Below are positions 1 to 7,992 of a stretch of DNA of 64,000 nucleotides, one piece after another; the first letter of the stretch is position 1, and every line of letters begins with the position of its first letter. Source of the DNA: Klebsiella pneumoniae (lineage in GTDB: Bacteria > Myxococcota_A > UBA796 > SXON01). The notes under the pieces are model-generated. The model did no database searches and had not been told where the DNA came from. It was given only the letters and a program-made list of their open reading frames with translations. Location: contig CAMAXZ010000002.1 in assembly GCA_945862325.1 (NCBI GenBank), positions 62,001-126,000 of the forward strand, written 5' to 3'. The position numbers and the translations under genes are program-made.

Positions 1-1238
1 CACAGCCACCCCGCGCTCCCGGCGAGGCGGTACACCGACGCCGAAAGGTACGGCAGCGCAAACTCGGCGGTGGCCGCCATGGGGACCGGAAGGCCCCGGT
101 CCAGCGCCTCGACGGTCGCGTCGATCGCGGCGACCGCGTGCGCGGCCGGCCCGACCCCGGCGGCGAGGGCGTCGGCCGTCAGCACGCCTCCGCCACCCAC
201 GGCGAGGTGGCCAGCCCAGCCCCAGCCGAGCTGGTCCGCTGCGGCCGCGAGCACTTCGAGCGCGAGCGCGGTGTGCTCCAGCTCGGGAAACCCACAATGC
301 ACGATCGGGAGCATCGCGGGGCGCCCGTCACGAGGGATGTGGCCGTCCGCGAGGCGCTCGAGGGCGGCGAGCCCCACCGCGGGGATGCAGTCCACGTACA
401 CGGGCGTGGCGAAGATCACGAGGTCGGACGCCTCGACTCTCCGTTCCAACCCCGGCGCGTCGGTCCGCGAGAGCTTCACCAGGGCGGCGAGATGTGCGAC
501 GTCCACGCTCCAGCCGCGCGCCGCGAGGCGGTCGAGCACGGCGCGCCCGAGCGCCTCTGAGGTGCTCTGGCCGGCGGGCTTCGCGCTCGCCACCACGAGC
601 AGCGCGCGCCGCGGCGACCCGTCGGCGTGCGCACCCACGCCCGCGGTGCCCTGCCGGTGGAAGGGCGCGAGCCGCAGGAACCCTTCGTGCGCGCGCCCGC
701 GCGCGGTGGTGATCGCGTCGGCGACCTCCTCGATCGAGGCGTCCGGTCGGACCACCGCCACCCATGACGCGCGGCTGTGCATGTTCACCGTGTTGCGCGC
801 CACGAGGCGGCGCAAGCGCTCGACGTCCTCCGCGGGCGGCTCGCCGTCGTACACGGCGACCACGCCGGTGCGGGGGAAACGCGGGTAGCGCGCGGGGTGG
901 TGCGTCTCGCCCTCGACCGATGTGAAGAACGGCAGGATCAACCCGATGCTCCGGTCGAGCGCCTGCTTGACCACGCTGTCCCAGCAGCCCAGCCGCGGCC
1001 GCAGGGCCCAGATGATCTCGTCCGCGCCGATGATGTCCCGCATCACCGCGTTCGCGTCGTCCTTCACCTTGCACGTGCCGGGGTGGGTCACCCAACACTC
1101 GAAGCAGCCCTGACATGGGGCAAAACGCTCATCGCGGAGCGTGTGGATCGGGCCGAGCCGGCCCGTGAGGGCCACCGCGCGCTGCACGGTGTCGCCAACG
1201 AGCTCGGGGGACAAGGCATCGAGGAGCGTGACGTTCAT
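1..1238 (-). CDS. Tandem flavodoxin-fold / NADPH-dependent FMN reductase protein (partial, 3' end outside window)
   Basis: The reverse-strand frame is open from an ATG at 1238 to the window edge, so the C-terminus is missing. A GGAGG lies about 8 nt before the ATG. The start MNVTLLDALSPE leads into a Rossmann-like half containing PCQGCFECW, the Cys-rich motif of NAD(P)H-dependent FMN reductases and iron-sulfur flavoproteins. A second half begins around RRALLVVASAKPAGQST and carries FATPVYVDCIPAVGLAALE, a second flavodoxin-like beta-alpha unit. The protein therefore looks like two FMN-reductase-like domains in one chain. It is probably a cytosolic redox flavoprotein, as no signal peptide or TM is seen. 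The substrate is unknown. It is divergent from cphA with a 102 bp gap. Confidence 0.72.
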   Translation of the reverse strand, partial: MNVTLLDALSPELVGDTVQRAVALTGRLGPIHTLRDERFAPCQGCFECWVTHPGTCKVKDDANAVMRDIIGADEIIWALRPRLGCWDSVVKQALDRSIGLILPFFTSVEGETHHPARYPRFPRTGVVAVYDGEPPAEDVERLRRLVARNTVNMHSRASWVAVVRPDASIEEVADAITTARGRAHEGFLRLAPFHRQGTAGVGAHADGSPRRALLVVASAKPAGQSTSEALGRAVLDRLAARGWSVDVAHLAALVKLSRTDAPGLERRVEASDLVIFATPVYVDCIPAVGLAALERLADGHIPRDGRPAMLPIVHCGFPELEHTALALEVLAAAADQLGWGWAGHLAVGGGGVLTADALAAGVGPAAHAVAAIDATVEALDRGLPVPMAATAEFALPYLSASVYRLAGSAGWL

Positions 1239-1310
1239 GAGAAGACCTCCGCGTTCCTGCGGAAGCAAGCGGCGTGCCGACGGACGCCGTGCGCGTCACA
1301 CGACCGTCGC

Positions 1311-1318
1311 GGTATGCT
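1311..1318 (+). promoter_or_regulatory. Candidate -10 box upstream of cphA
   Basis: GGTATGCT lies 22 nt before the GTG start, followed by a GGAG ribosome-binding site. TA-containing octamers of this form recur before many isolated genes in this window, and TA steps are otherwise scarce in such GC-rich DNA. The promoter role is inferred from position and recurrence. No clear -35 is visible. Confidence 0.4.
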
Positions 1319-1340
1319 CGGGCGCCCCTGTGGAGCCCAA

Positions 1341-4151
1341 GTGAAGCTCGTCGAGCAGCGCACCTACGTCGGCCCCAACCTCTACGCGAGCTTCCGCGTC
1401 ATCCGGTGGACGTTGGACCTCGGCCCGTTGGAGGAGCATCCTTCGGGCACGATCCCGGGCTTCGTCGAGCGCCTGGTCGCGGCCGTGCCGAGCCTCGATC
1501 AACACACTTGCAGCTACGCCGACGCCGGCGGGTTCGTGCGGCGGCTGACCGAGGACGGCGGCACGTGGATGGGCCACGTGCTCGAACACGTGGCGATCGA
1601 GCTCCAGAACCTCGCGGGCAGCCGCGTCAGCTTCGGGAAGACCCGCTCCACCGGCGAGCCCGGCCAGTACCACGTCGTGTTCGAGTACGAGGACACGTGG
1701 GTGGGCGAGGCCGCCGGGCAGCTCGCCATGCAGCTCGTCCACCACCTGGTCCCCGAGGAGCTTCGCGGCGACTTCGCGGTCGACGCGGACTTCGACTTCG
1801 CGCGCGAGCTCGAGCGCCTGATCCGGGGCGCGCAGCGCCGCGCCTTCGGGCCGTCCACGGCGAGCCTGGTGCGGGCGGCCGAGTCCAAGGACATCCCGTG
1901 GATCCGGCTGAACGAGCACAGCCTCGTGCAGTTCGGGCACGGTCACCTCCAGCGCCGCATCCAGGCGACCGTGACGAGCGAGACGCGCCACATCGCGGTC
2001 AGCATCGCGGGCGACAAGGAGCTGACGAACAAGCTCCTCGGCGACCTCGGGCTCCCCGTCCCGCGGCAGATCCCCGTCTACGGCGCCGACGAGGCGATGC
2101 GCGCCGCGAAGCGCCTCGGCTACCCCGTCGTGGTCAAGCCGCTCGACGCCAACCACGGGCGCGGCGTGTCCATCAACCTGACCACGCCCGAGCAGGTCGC
2201 CCACGCCTTCAAGGAGGCGCGGGAGCATGCCCGCACCGTCCTGGTCGAGACCTTCATCCAGGGTTTCGACCACCGGATGCTCGTCGTCGACGGCGAGCTC
2301 GTCGCGGTCGCCAAGCGCGTGCCGGGCCACGTGGTGGGAGACGGCGAACACACGATCGAGCAGCTCGTGGACATCGCCAACCAGGACCCTCGCCGCGGCA
2401 TCGGCCACGAGAAGGTCCTCACCCGGCTCGAGATCGACGCGCAAGCCGAGCGCCTGATGGCCGCCGCCGGCGTCACCCGCGAGACCGTCATCCCCGCCGA
2501 CGAGGTGTTCTACCTGCGCTCCACCGGCAACCTGAGCACCGGGGGCACCGCCATCGACGTCACCGACCAGACGCACCCCGACAACCGCGAGATGGCGGTC
2601 CGGGCCGCCGCGGCCGTCGGGCTCGACGTGTGCGGCGTGGACTTCCTCTGTCCGGACATCGCGCGCAGCCACAAGGAGGTTGGCGGCGGCATCTGCGAGC
2701 TCAACGCCGCGCCGGGCTTCCGGATGCACGTGGCGCCGAGCGAGGGCACCCCACGCGACGTCGCGGGCGCGGTGCTCGACATGCTCTTCCCGCCGGGCGC
2801 GCCGAGCCGGATCCCCATCGCGGCGATCACCGGGACGAACGGCAAGACGACGACCACGCGCATGCTCGGCCACATCCACAAGATGGCCGGGGCGTACCTC
2901 GGCATGACGACGACCGACGGCGTGTACATCGACGGGCGCCGTACGGTCGAGGGGGACATGACCGGCCCCATCGCCGCGCAGATGGTCTTGCGCGATCCCG
3001 ACGTGACCGTCGCGGTGCTCGAGACCGCTCGCGGCGGGCTGCTACGCGCCGGCATGGGCTACCGCCACCCGGACGTGGCGTGCTGCCTGAACGTGGCGGC
3101 GGACCACCTCGGCCTCAACGGCATCGACACCCTCGACCAGCTCGCCGAGGTCAAGGCCATCCCGATCGAGGCGGCGCGCGACACGGTCGTGCTCAACGCC
3201 GACGACGCGCGGTGCCTCCGCATGGCCCACAAGGCCCGTGCACGCCACATCTGCTACGTCACGCTCGACCCCGGCAACACCCTGGTGCGCGAGCACATCC
3301 GCGCGGGTGGGCGGGCGGTCGCGCTCGAAGGCGGCGTGAACGGGCAGATGATCTCGATCTTCGACAAGGGCGCGCACATGCCCTTGCTGTGGACGCACCT
3401 CATCCCGGCCACGCTCGAAGGCCGCGCCACCCACAACGTACAGAACGCGATGTTCGCCGCCGGCATGGCGTACGCCATGGGGGTGAGCCTCGACAACATC
3501 CGGCATGGGTTGCGCACCTTCGACGCCACCTTCTTCCAGACCCCCGGCCGCATGAACGTGTACGACCGCTTGGGGTTCACCGTCATCCTCGACTACGGCC
3601 ACAACCCGGCCGCGGTCGACGCCATGTGCTCGCTGGTCGACAACTACAGCACCGGGCTCCGCGCGGGCGCCAAGCGGATCGTGTGCCTCGCGGCGCCGGG
3701 CGACCGCCGCGACGAGGACATCCGCGCGATCGCGGCGCGGGCCGCGCGCAGCTTCGACGTGTTCGTGTGCAAGCGCGACGACAACCGGCGCGGTCGAGGA
3801 GACGAGGAGGTTCCTCGAATCCTCGCGGACGAGCTCCGCGCGTGCGGAGTCTCCGACGACCGCATCCACATCGTCCCCAAGGAGGGGCCGGCGGTGGACG
3901 CCGCGCTCGGCATGTGCGTGCGCGGCGATCTGCTGCTCGTGTTCGCGGACCAGGTCACGCGGACGTGGAAGCAGATCATCTACTTCGGAGGCAACACCCC
4001 GGCGGCGGACGACCTCGGCGAGCCGCGGTCGCGCGGGCGCGTCGCGCCGTCGGAGTTCGTCGGTGGCGACACCCCCGCCGACCTCGCCGCGCTCGGCCTC
4101 GTGCGCGACGCGCGCGGCGTCCTGGTCGCTCCGGTCGAAGAAGGGGATTGA
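1341..4151 (+). CDS. cphA: Cyanophycin synthetase (CphA-type)
   Basis: The 936-residue cytosolic enzyme is predicted to polymerise Asp and Arg into cyanophycin (multi-L-arginyl-poly-L-aspartate), a nitrogen store. The N-terminal domain (about 1-180) has the family pattern GTWMGHVLEHVAIELQ. The ATP-grasp domain that adds Asp spans about 200-470 and includes YPVVVKPLDANHGRGV near residue 261. The Mur-ligase-like domain that adds Arg has the P-loop GTNGKTTTT with Lys at about 502, then LETARGGLLRAG. GTG 1341 is chosen because GGAG sits 6 nt upstream and VKLVEQRTYVGPN matches family N-termini. ATG 1314 is in frame but would put the coding start on the promoter-like box. A tail of roughly 60 residues extends past the usual end. 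No cyanophycinase is in the window. Confidence 0.9.
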   Translation: MKLVEQRTYVGPNLYASFRVIRWTLDLGPLEEHPSGTIPGFVERLVAAVPSLDQHTCSYADAGGFVRRLTEDGGTWMGHVLEHVAIELQNLAGSRVSFGKTRSTGEPGQYHVVFEYEDTWVGEAAGQLAMQLVHHLVPEELRGDFAVDADFDFARELERLIRGAQRRAFGPSTASLVRAAESKDIPWIRLNEHSLVQFGHGHLQRRIQATVTSETRHIAVSIAGDKELTNKLLGDLGLPVPRQIPVYGADEAMRAAKRLGYPVVVKPLDANHGRGVSINLTTPEQVAHAFKEAREHARTVLVETFIQGFDHRMLVVDGELVAVAKRVPGHVVGDGEHTIEQLVDIANQDPRRGIGHEKVLTRLEIDAQAERLMAAAGVTRETVIPADEVFYLRSTGNLSTGGTAIDVTDQTHPDNREMAVRAAAAVGLDVCGVDFLCPDIARSHKEVGGGICELNAAPGFRMHVAPSEGTPRDVAGAVLDMLFPPGAPSRIPIAAITGTNGKTTTTRMLGHIHKMAGAYLGMTTTDGVYIDGRRTVEGDMTGPIAAQMVLRDPDVTVAVLETARGGLLRAGMGYRHPDVACCLNVAADHLGLNGIDTLDQLAEVKAIPIEAARDTVVLNADDARCLRMAHKARARHICYVTLDPGNTLVREHIRAGGRAVALEGGVNGQMISIFDKGAHMPLLWTHLIPATLEGRATHNVQNAMFAAGMAYAMGVSLDNIRHGLRTFDATFFQTPGRMNVYDRLGFTVILDYGHNPAAVDAMCSLVDNYSTGLRAGAKRIVCLAAPGDRRDEDIRAIAARAARSFDVFVCKRDDNRRGRGDEEVPRILADELRACGVSDDRIHIVPKEGPAVDAALGMCVRGDLLLVFADQVTRTWKQIIYFGGNTPAADDLGEPRSRGRVAPSEFVGGDTPADLAALGLVRDARGVLVAPVEEGD

Positions 4152-4154
4152 TCC

Positions 4155-5765
4155 GTGGTGGTCCTCGACTCCCGACGGGTCACGGGGCCGCACCTGCTGA
4201 CGGACGGCCCGGGCGCGGCGGTCGAGGTGCGCCTGGAGCCAGGGGACGCCGTCGGAGACTGGCTCGCGCGGGCCGAGGGGCTGTGCCGCGTGCTCGGATG
4301 GGACTTCGAGGCGGGCGGGCGGACCTGGGCCGACGCCACGGGCGCCCCGTGCGCGTCGCTCGCGCTCCGTGCCCCGGCGGACCTGCTGGAGACGGCCTGC
4401 CTCGTGGCGGAGGCCGCGACGCGGTCCGGCCACACCGACCTCGCCGCCATCGGCAGCGCGCGCGTCTCGGAGGCGAACCCCCGCCTCCGGGCGCTCGCCG
4501 CCCAGGCGGAAGCGGCGTCGCTCCCTCACTTCTGGGACGACGAGGGGTTCACGGTCGGCTACGGGCCTCACGCGCGCACGTGGCCGTTGCACGACCTGCC
4601 CCGCGCGCTCCCGGACGCGGGGCGCGTGCCGGTCGCCCTGGTGACCGGCACCAACGGAAAAACGACGACGACCCGCCTCATCGCGCGAATGGCGCTGGAG
4701 GCCGGGCTCCGTGCGGGGCACACCAGCAGCGACGCGATCGTCGTGGGGCGCGCGGTGGTCGATCGCGGTGACTGGTCGGGGCCCGGCGCGGCGCGCCGCC
4801 TGCTGCGGGACCCCCAGGTGGAGCTCGCGGTGCTCGAGACCGCGCGCGGCGGGCTGCTTCGGCGCGGCGTCGCCATCCGTGACGCCGACGTGGCCGTGGT
4901 CACCAACGTGAGCGACGACCACTTCGGCGAGTACGGGCTCGTCGACCTTGCGGGGATGGCCGAGGCGAAGCTCTCGATCGTCGGCGGGCTGCGCTTCGGC
5001 GGGAGGTTGATCGTCAACGCCGCGGACGACGCCCTCGTCGGGGCCCTGGACCGCGTGTCGCGGCGCAGACCCGACCTGCACGTCACCCGCTTCGACGCGC
5101 GCACGGTGGCGACGCACCTCCACGTGGGCGACGAGGTCGTCCCCTTGGACGAGATCCCCATCACCTTGGGTGGACTCGCACGGTACAACGTCGAAAACGT
5201 GGTCGCGGCGGTGGCCGTCGCGGAGGCCCTCGGCGTGCCCGCGCCCGCCATCGCGCGCGCCCTGCGGGAGTTCCGCCCCGACACGGCCGACTCCTCTGGT
5301 CGGACGAACGTCTTCCATCGGTGCCCCGCCGCGGGAGGCGCCGACGTGATCCTCGACTTCGCCCACAACCCCGACGGCGTCGCGCGCCTGGGGCCGGTCG
5401 TGCGGGGCTGGGACGCCCGCAAGCGCATTCTCGCGCTCAGCGCCGCGGGAGACCGCACGGACGCCGTGCTCGACCGCCTCGCCACGGTGGCCGCCGGGCT
5501 CCGGTGCGACGCCTACATCTGCAAGGACCTCCCGGATCACCACCGCGGGCGCGCGCCGATGGAGGTGCCCGAGCGGCTCCGCGCCGGGCTGATCGCCGCG
5601 GGCATCGCCCCCGGCGCGATCCACCTCGCGCCGGACGACCCGTCCGGGGCGCGGATCGCCCTCGGCCTCGCGTCGGCGGGCGACCTCGTGATCCTCCTCG
5701 TGCACGAGCAGTTCGAGACCGTGCGCGCGTGGCTGGAGGGGGGAGCCGCGCCGAGCCCCGGTTAG
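4155..5765 (+). CDS. Mur ligase family protein, CphA-associated (no ATP-grasp)
   Basis: The 536-residue protein starts at GTG 4155, only 3 nt after the cphA stop, so the two are almost surely cotranscribed. The C-terminal two thirds is a Mur-ligase module with P-loop VTGTNGKTTTTRL (Lys169) and LETARGGLLRRG, very close to the Mur half of the preceding CphA. DFAHNPDGVARL resembles the Mur C-terminal DYGHNPAA region of CphA. The N-terminal 160 residues have no ATP-grasp signature. They begin VVLDSRRVTGPHLL, recalling the start of CphA N-domains. It presumably performs an ATP-dependent amide ligation on cyanophycin, a variant polymer or a precursor. The precise substrate cannot be told from sequence. 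Confidence 0.8.
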   Translation: MVVLDSRRVTGPHLLTDGPGAAVEVRLEPGDAVGDWLARAEGLCRVLGWDFEAGGRTWADATGAPCASLALRAPADLLETACLVAEAATRSGHTDLAAIGSARVSEANPRLRALAAQAEAASLPHFWDDEGFTVGYGPHARTWPLHDLPRALPDAGRVPVALVTGTNGKTTTTRLIARMALEAGLRAGHTSSDAIVVGRAVVDRGDWSGPGAARRLLRDPQVELAVLETARGGLLRRGVAIRDADVAVVTNVSDDHFGEYGLVDLAGMAEAKLSIVGGLRFGGRLIVNAADDALVGALDRVSRRRPDLHVTRFDARTVATHLHVGDEVVPLDEIPITLGGLARYNVENVVAAVAVAEALGVPAPAIARALREFRPDTADSSGRTNVFHRCPAAGGADVILDFAHNPDGVARLGPVVRGWDARKRILALSAAGDRTDAVLDRLATVAAGLRCDAYICKDLPDHHRGRAPMEVPERLRAGLIAAGIAPGAIHLAPDDPSGARIALGLASAGDLVILLVHEQFETVRAWLEGGAAPSPG

Positions 5766-5774
5766 CCGAAGCCG

Positions 5775-7385
5775 ATGCGCCCCCTCGAACACGTCGCCGC
5801 CGAGCTCGGCCTCCCGTCCGAAACCGTCCTGCCCTGGGGACCGTACCGCGCCAAGGTTCGGCTCGACGCCACGAGGCCCGCCGCCGGGCGGTTGATCCTC
5901 GTGAGCGCGATGAACCCTACGCCCGCCGGCGAGGGCAAGACGACGATGTCGATCGCGCTGGCGATGGGCCTGCAGAAGCGCGGGCGGCGCGCCGCCGTCG
6001 CCTTGCGGGAGCCCTCGATCGGGCCGATCTTCGGCATCAAGGGCGGGGGAACCGGCGGGGGCCGCGCGACCGTGGAGCCGTCGACCGACATCAACCTGCA
6101 CTTCACGGGCGACATCCACGCGATCACCAGCGCGCACAACCTGCTCGCCGCGATGGTCGACAACGCGTTGTACTTCCGAGAGGGGCCCGACGCGCGCAAG
6201 GTTCGATGGCGGCGCGCGATGGACATGAACGACCGAAGCCTGCGCCGGGTCCTCGTGGGGCTCGACGGCGCCGTGCGGGAGACGGGCTTCGACATCACCG
6301 CCGCGAGCGAGATCATGGCCATCCACGGTCTCTTCTCGGACGCGGCCGACCTCGAGGCGCGGATCGCCCGCGTCGTCGTCGGGCAGCTCCGCGACGGGAC
6401 GCCGGTCCGCGCGGGGGATCTCGGCGCCGCCGGCGCGATGACCGCGCTCCTCCGCGACGCGATGATGCCCAACCTCGTGCAGACCGCAGAAGGGACGCCG
6501 GCCTTCGTGCACGGCGGCCCCTTCGCCAACATCGCGCACGGTTGCTCGAGCCTCGCGCAGACGCGCCTCGCGCTCGGCTACGCGGAGGACGTCGTGACCG
6601 AGGCGGGCTTCGGCTTCGACCTCGGCGGCGAGAAGTTCTTCGACATCAAGTGCCGCGTCGGCGGGCTCTGGCCGGACGTCGTCGTGCTCGTCGCGACGCT
6701 GCGCGCCCTGAAGTTCCACGGCGGCGCGGACGCCCGGGCGCTCACGGACCCCGACGAGGCGGCGATCCACCGCGGCTTCCCGAACCTCGACCGCCACCTC
6801 GACAGCCTCGCGGCCTACGGCGTGCCCGGGGTGATCGTCCTGAACCGATTCCCGGACGACCGAGACGAAGAGCTGGAGCTCGTCCGGCAGTACGGCGCGC
6901 GGCGCGGCGTCGGTGTGGCGGTGTGCGAGGCGTTCGCGCGCGGCGGCGAAGGGGCCCTGGAGGCGGCCGACGCGGTGCTGTCCGCCCCACGCGGAGACCG
7001 CGTCCCGCGATTCCGCTACCCGAACGACGCGTCCTACGCGGACAAGCTCGCCGCCGTCGCGCGGACGTCGTACGGCGCACGCGAGGTCGTACTCACCGCA
7101 GACGCGAAGGATGACCTCGACAATCTCGAGAAGATGGGCGCCGTCGGCCTGCCGGTGTGCGTCGCCAAGACCCACCTCTCGTTGTCCGACGACGCGGCGC
7201 GGCGCGGCGCCCCGTCCGACTTCCCCATCACGGTGCGCGAGCTCCGCCTGAGCGCCGGCGCAGGGTTCGTCGTCGCGCTCACCGGCGAGATCATGACGAT
7301 GCCCGGTCTGCCGAAGGTGCCGAGCGCGGCGCGCGTGCGGCTCACCGCGAACGGGAAGATCACGGGGTTGATGCAGGGAGATTGA
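5775..7385 (+). CDS. fhs: Formate--tetrahydrofolate ligase
   Basis: The 536-residue protein makes 10-formyl-THF from formate, THF and ATP in the cytosol. Family hallmarks are NPTPAGEGKTTMSIALAMGL with P-loop Lys55, EPSIGPIFGIKGGGTGGG, DINLHFTGDIHAI, VHGGPFANIAHGCSS, and a C-terminal EIMTMPGLPKVPSA. Length is close to the usual 550-560 residues. It follows the Mur-ligase gene by 9 nt. A GGTTAGCC octamer overlaps the upstream stop codon, but I would not call a separate promoter there. The convergent neighbour encodes 5-formyl-THF cyclo-ligase, so two one-carbon folate genes sit tail to tail. Confidence 0.95.
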   Translation: MRPLEHVAAELGLPSETVLPWGPYRAKVRLDATRPAAGRLILVSAMNPTPAGEGKTTMSIALAMGLQKRGRRAAVALREPSIGPIFGIKGGGTGGGRATVEPSTDINLHFTGDIHAITSAHNLLAAMVDNALYFREGPDARKVRWRRAMDMNDRSLRRVLVGLDGAVRETGFDITAASEIMAIHGLFSDAADLEARIARVVVGQLRDGTPVRAGDLGAAGAMTALLRDAMMPNLVQTAEGTPAFVHGGPFANIAHGCSSLAQTRLALGYAEDVVTEAGFGFDLGGEKFFDIKCRVGGLWPDVVVLVATLRALKFHGGADARALTDPDEAAIHRGFPNLDRHLDSLAAYGVPGVIVLNRFPDDRDEELELVRQYGARRGVGVAVCEAFARGGEGALEAADAVLSAPRGDRVPRFRYPNDASYADKLAAVARTSYGAREVVLTADAKDDLDNLEKMGAVGLPVCVAKTHLSLSDDAARRGAPSDFPITVRELRLSAGAGFVVALTGEIMTMPGLPKVPSAARVRLTANGKITGLMQGD

Positions 7386-7404
7386 GGGTTGGCGCGGGCG
7401 CGCG

Positions 7405-7971
7405 CTAGGCCACGACCACCCGCCGCACCGGCCGGTCGTGCGGCTCGGACGGCACGACGTCGACGAGCTGCGCGGCGAAGCACACCCCGATCGACGGCGC
7501 CGCCGACGACGCCAGCGCCGCGTCGTAGTACCCGCCGCCGCGGCCGAGCCGCCCGCCCGCCCGGTCGAAGCCGACGCCGGGCACCACCCAGAGCTCCACG
7601 GCGTCGTGCCCCAGCACGGGCCACGCCGGGTCCGGCTCGAGGAGCCCAAAGGCGCCGCGCACCAGGGCATCGCCGCGATCGACCCGATGGCACACGAGGG
7701 AGGGGTCCCCGGCGCCCCGCACCACCCGTGGGAGCACTACGACCTTCCCGTCGGCCCACGCGGCCTCGCGGAGGGGGTCGACGTCGGGCTCGTCCCGCGT
7801 CGCGGCGTACAGCGCGACCACCCGCGCCGTGCGCCACTCTGGCGTCAGGCGCACCTGCTCGGCGATGTGCCCGGAGGCGGTGGCACGGGCCTCGGACGTG
7901 AGGCGGCGCAGGCCCGAGAGCACCCGACGAAGGGCCTGCTTCGCGGCGCGTACGTCCGCATGGTCGCGCAT
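7405..7971 (-). CDS. 5-formyltetrahydrofolate cyclo-ligase
   Basis: The 188-residue protein matches the 5-FCL/MTHFS family, which converts 5-formyl-THF to 5,10-methenyl-THF with ATP. The signature GRLGRGGGYYDAAL is near the C-terminus, preceded by ELWVVPGVGFDRAGG. The N-terminal KQALRRVLSGLRRLT fits the start of the family. ATG 7971 gives MRDHADVRAAKQALR, a normal-length N-terminus. It converges with fhs with a 19 bp gap. Its start lies only 21 bp from that of the divergent kinase gene, so its promoter must overlap the kinase coding region or that short gap. Confidence 0.92.
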   Translation of the reverse strand: MRDHADVRAAKQALRRVLSGLRRLTSEARATASGHIAEQVRLTPEWRTARVVALYAATRDEPDVDPLREAAWADGKVVVLPRVVRGAGDPSLVCHRVDRGDALVRGAFGLLEPDPAWPVLGHDAVELWVVPGVGFDRAGGRLGRGGGYYDAALASSAAPSIGVCFAAQLVDVVPSEPHDRPVRRVVVA

Positions 7972-7980
7972 GCCGCGAGA

Positions 7981-7986
7981 TACCCT
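7981..7986 (+). promoter_or_regulatory. Candidate -10 box, kinase gene, possibly leaderless
   Basis: TACCCT (in GATACCCT) lies 6 nt before the kinase ATG at 7993. With normal -10 to start-site spacing, the transcript would begin at or next to the A of ATG, and no Shine-Dalgarno is visible. Inferred only from position. Confidence 0.35.
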
Positions 7987-7992
7987 GCGCGG

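Noticed and set aside
3042..7670. Open reading frame of 1542 codons on the reverse strand opposite cphA, the Mur-ligase gene and fhs
   Set aside because: It is Arg/Val/Ala/Asp-rich with no domain motifs and lies antisense to well-recognised enzymes. Long antisense frames are expected at this GC content.
7438..7992. Upstream extension of the kinase frame
   Set aside because: It runs antisense through the 5-formyl-THF cyclo-ligase gene. The kinase domain starts normally at 7993.
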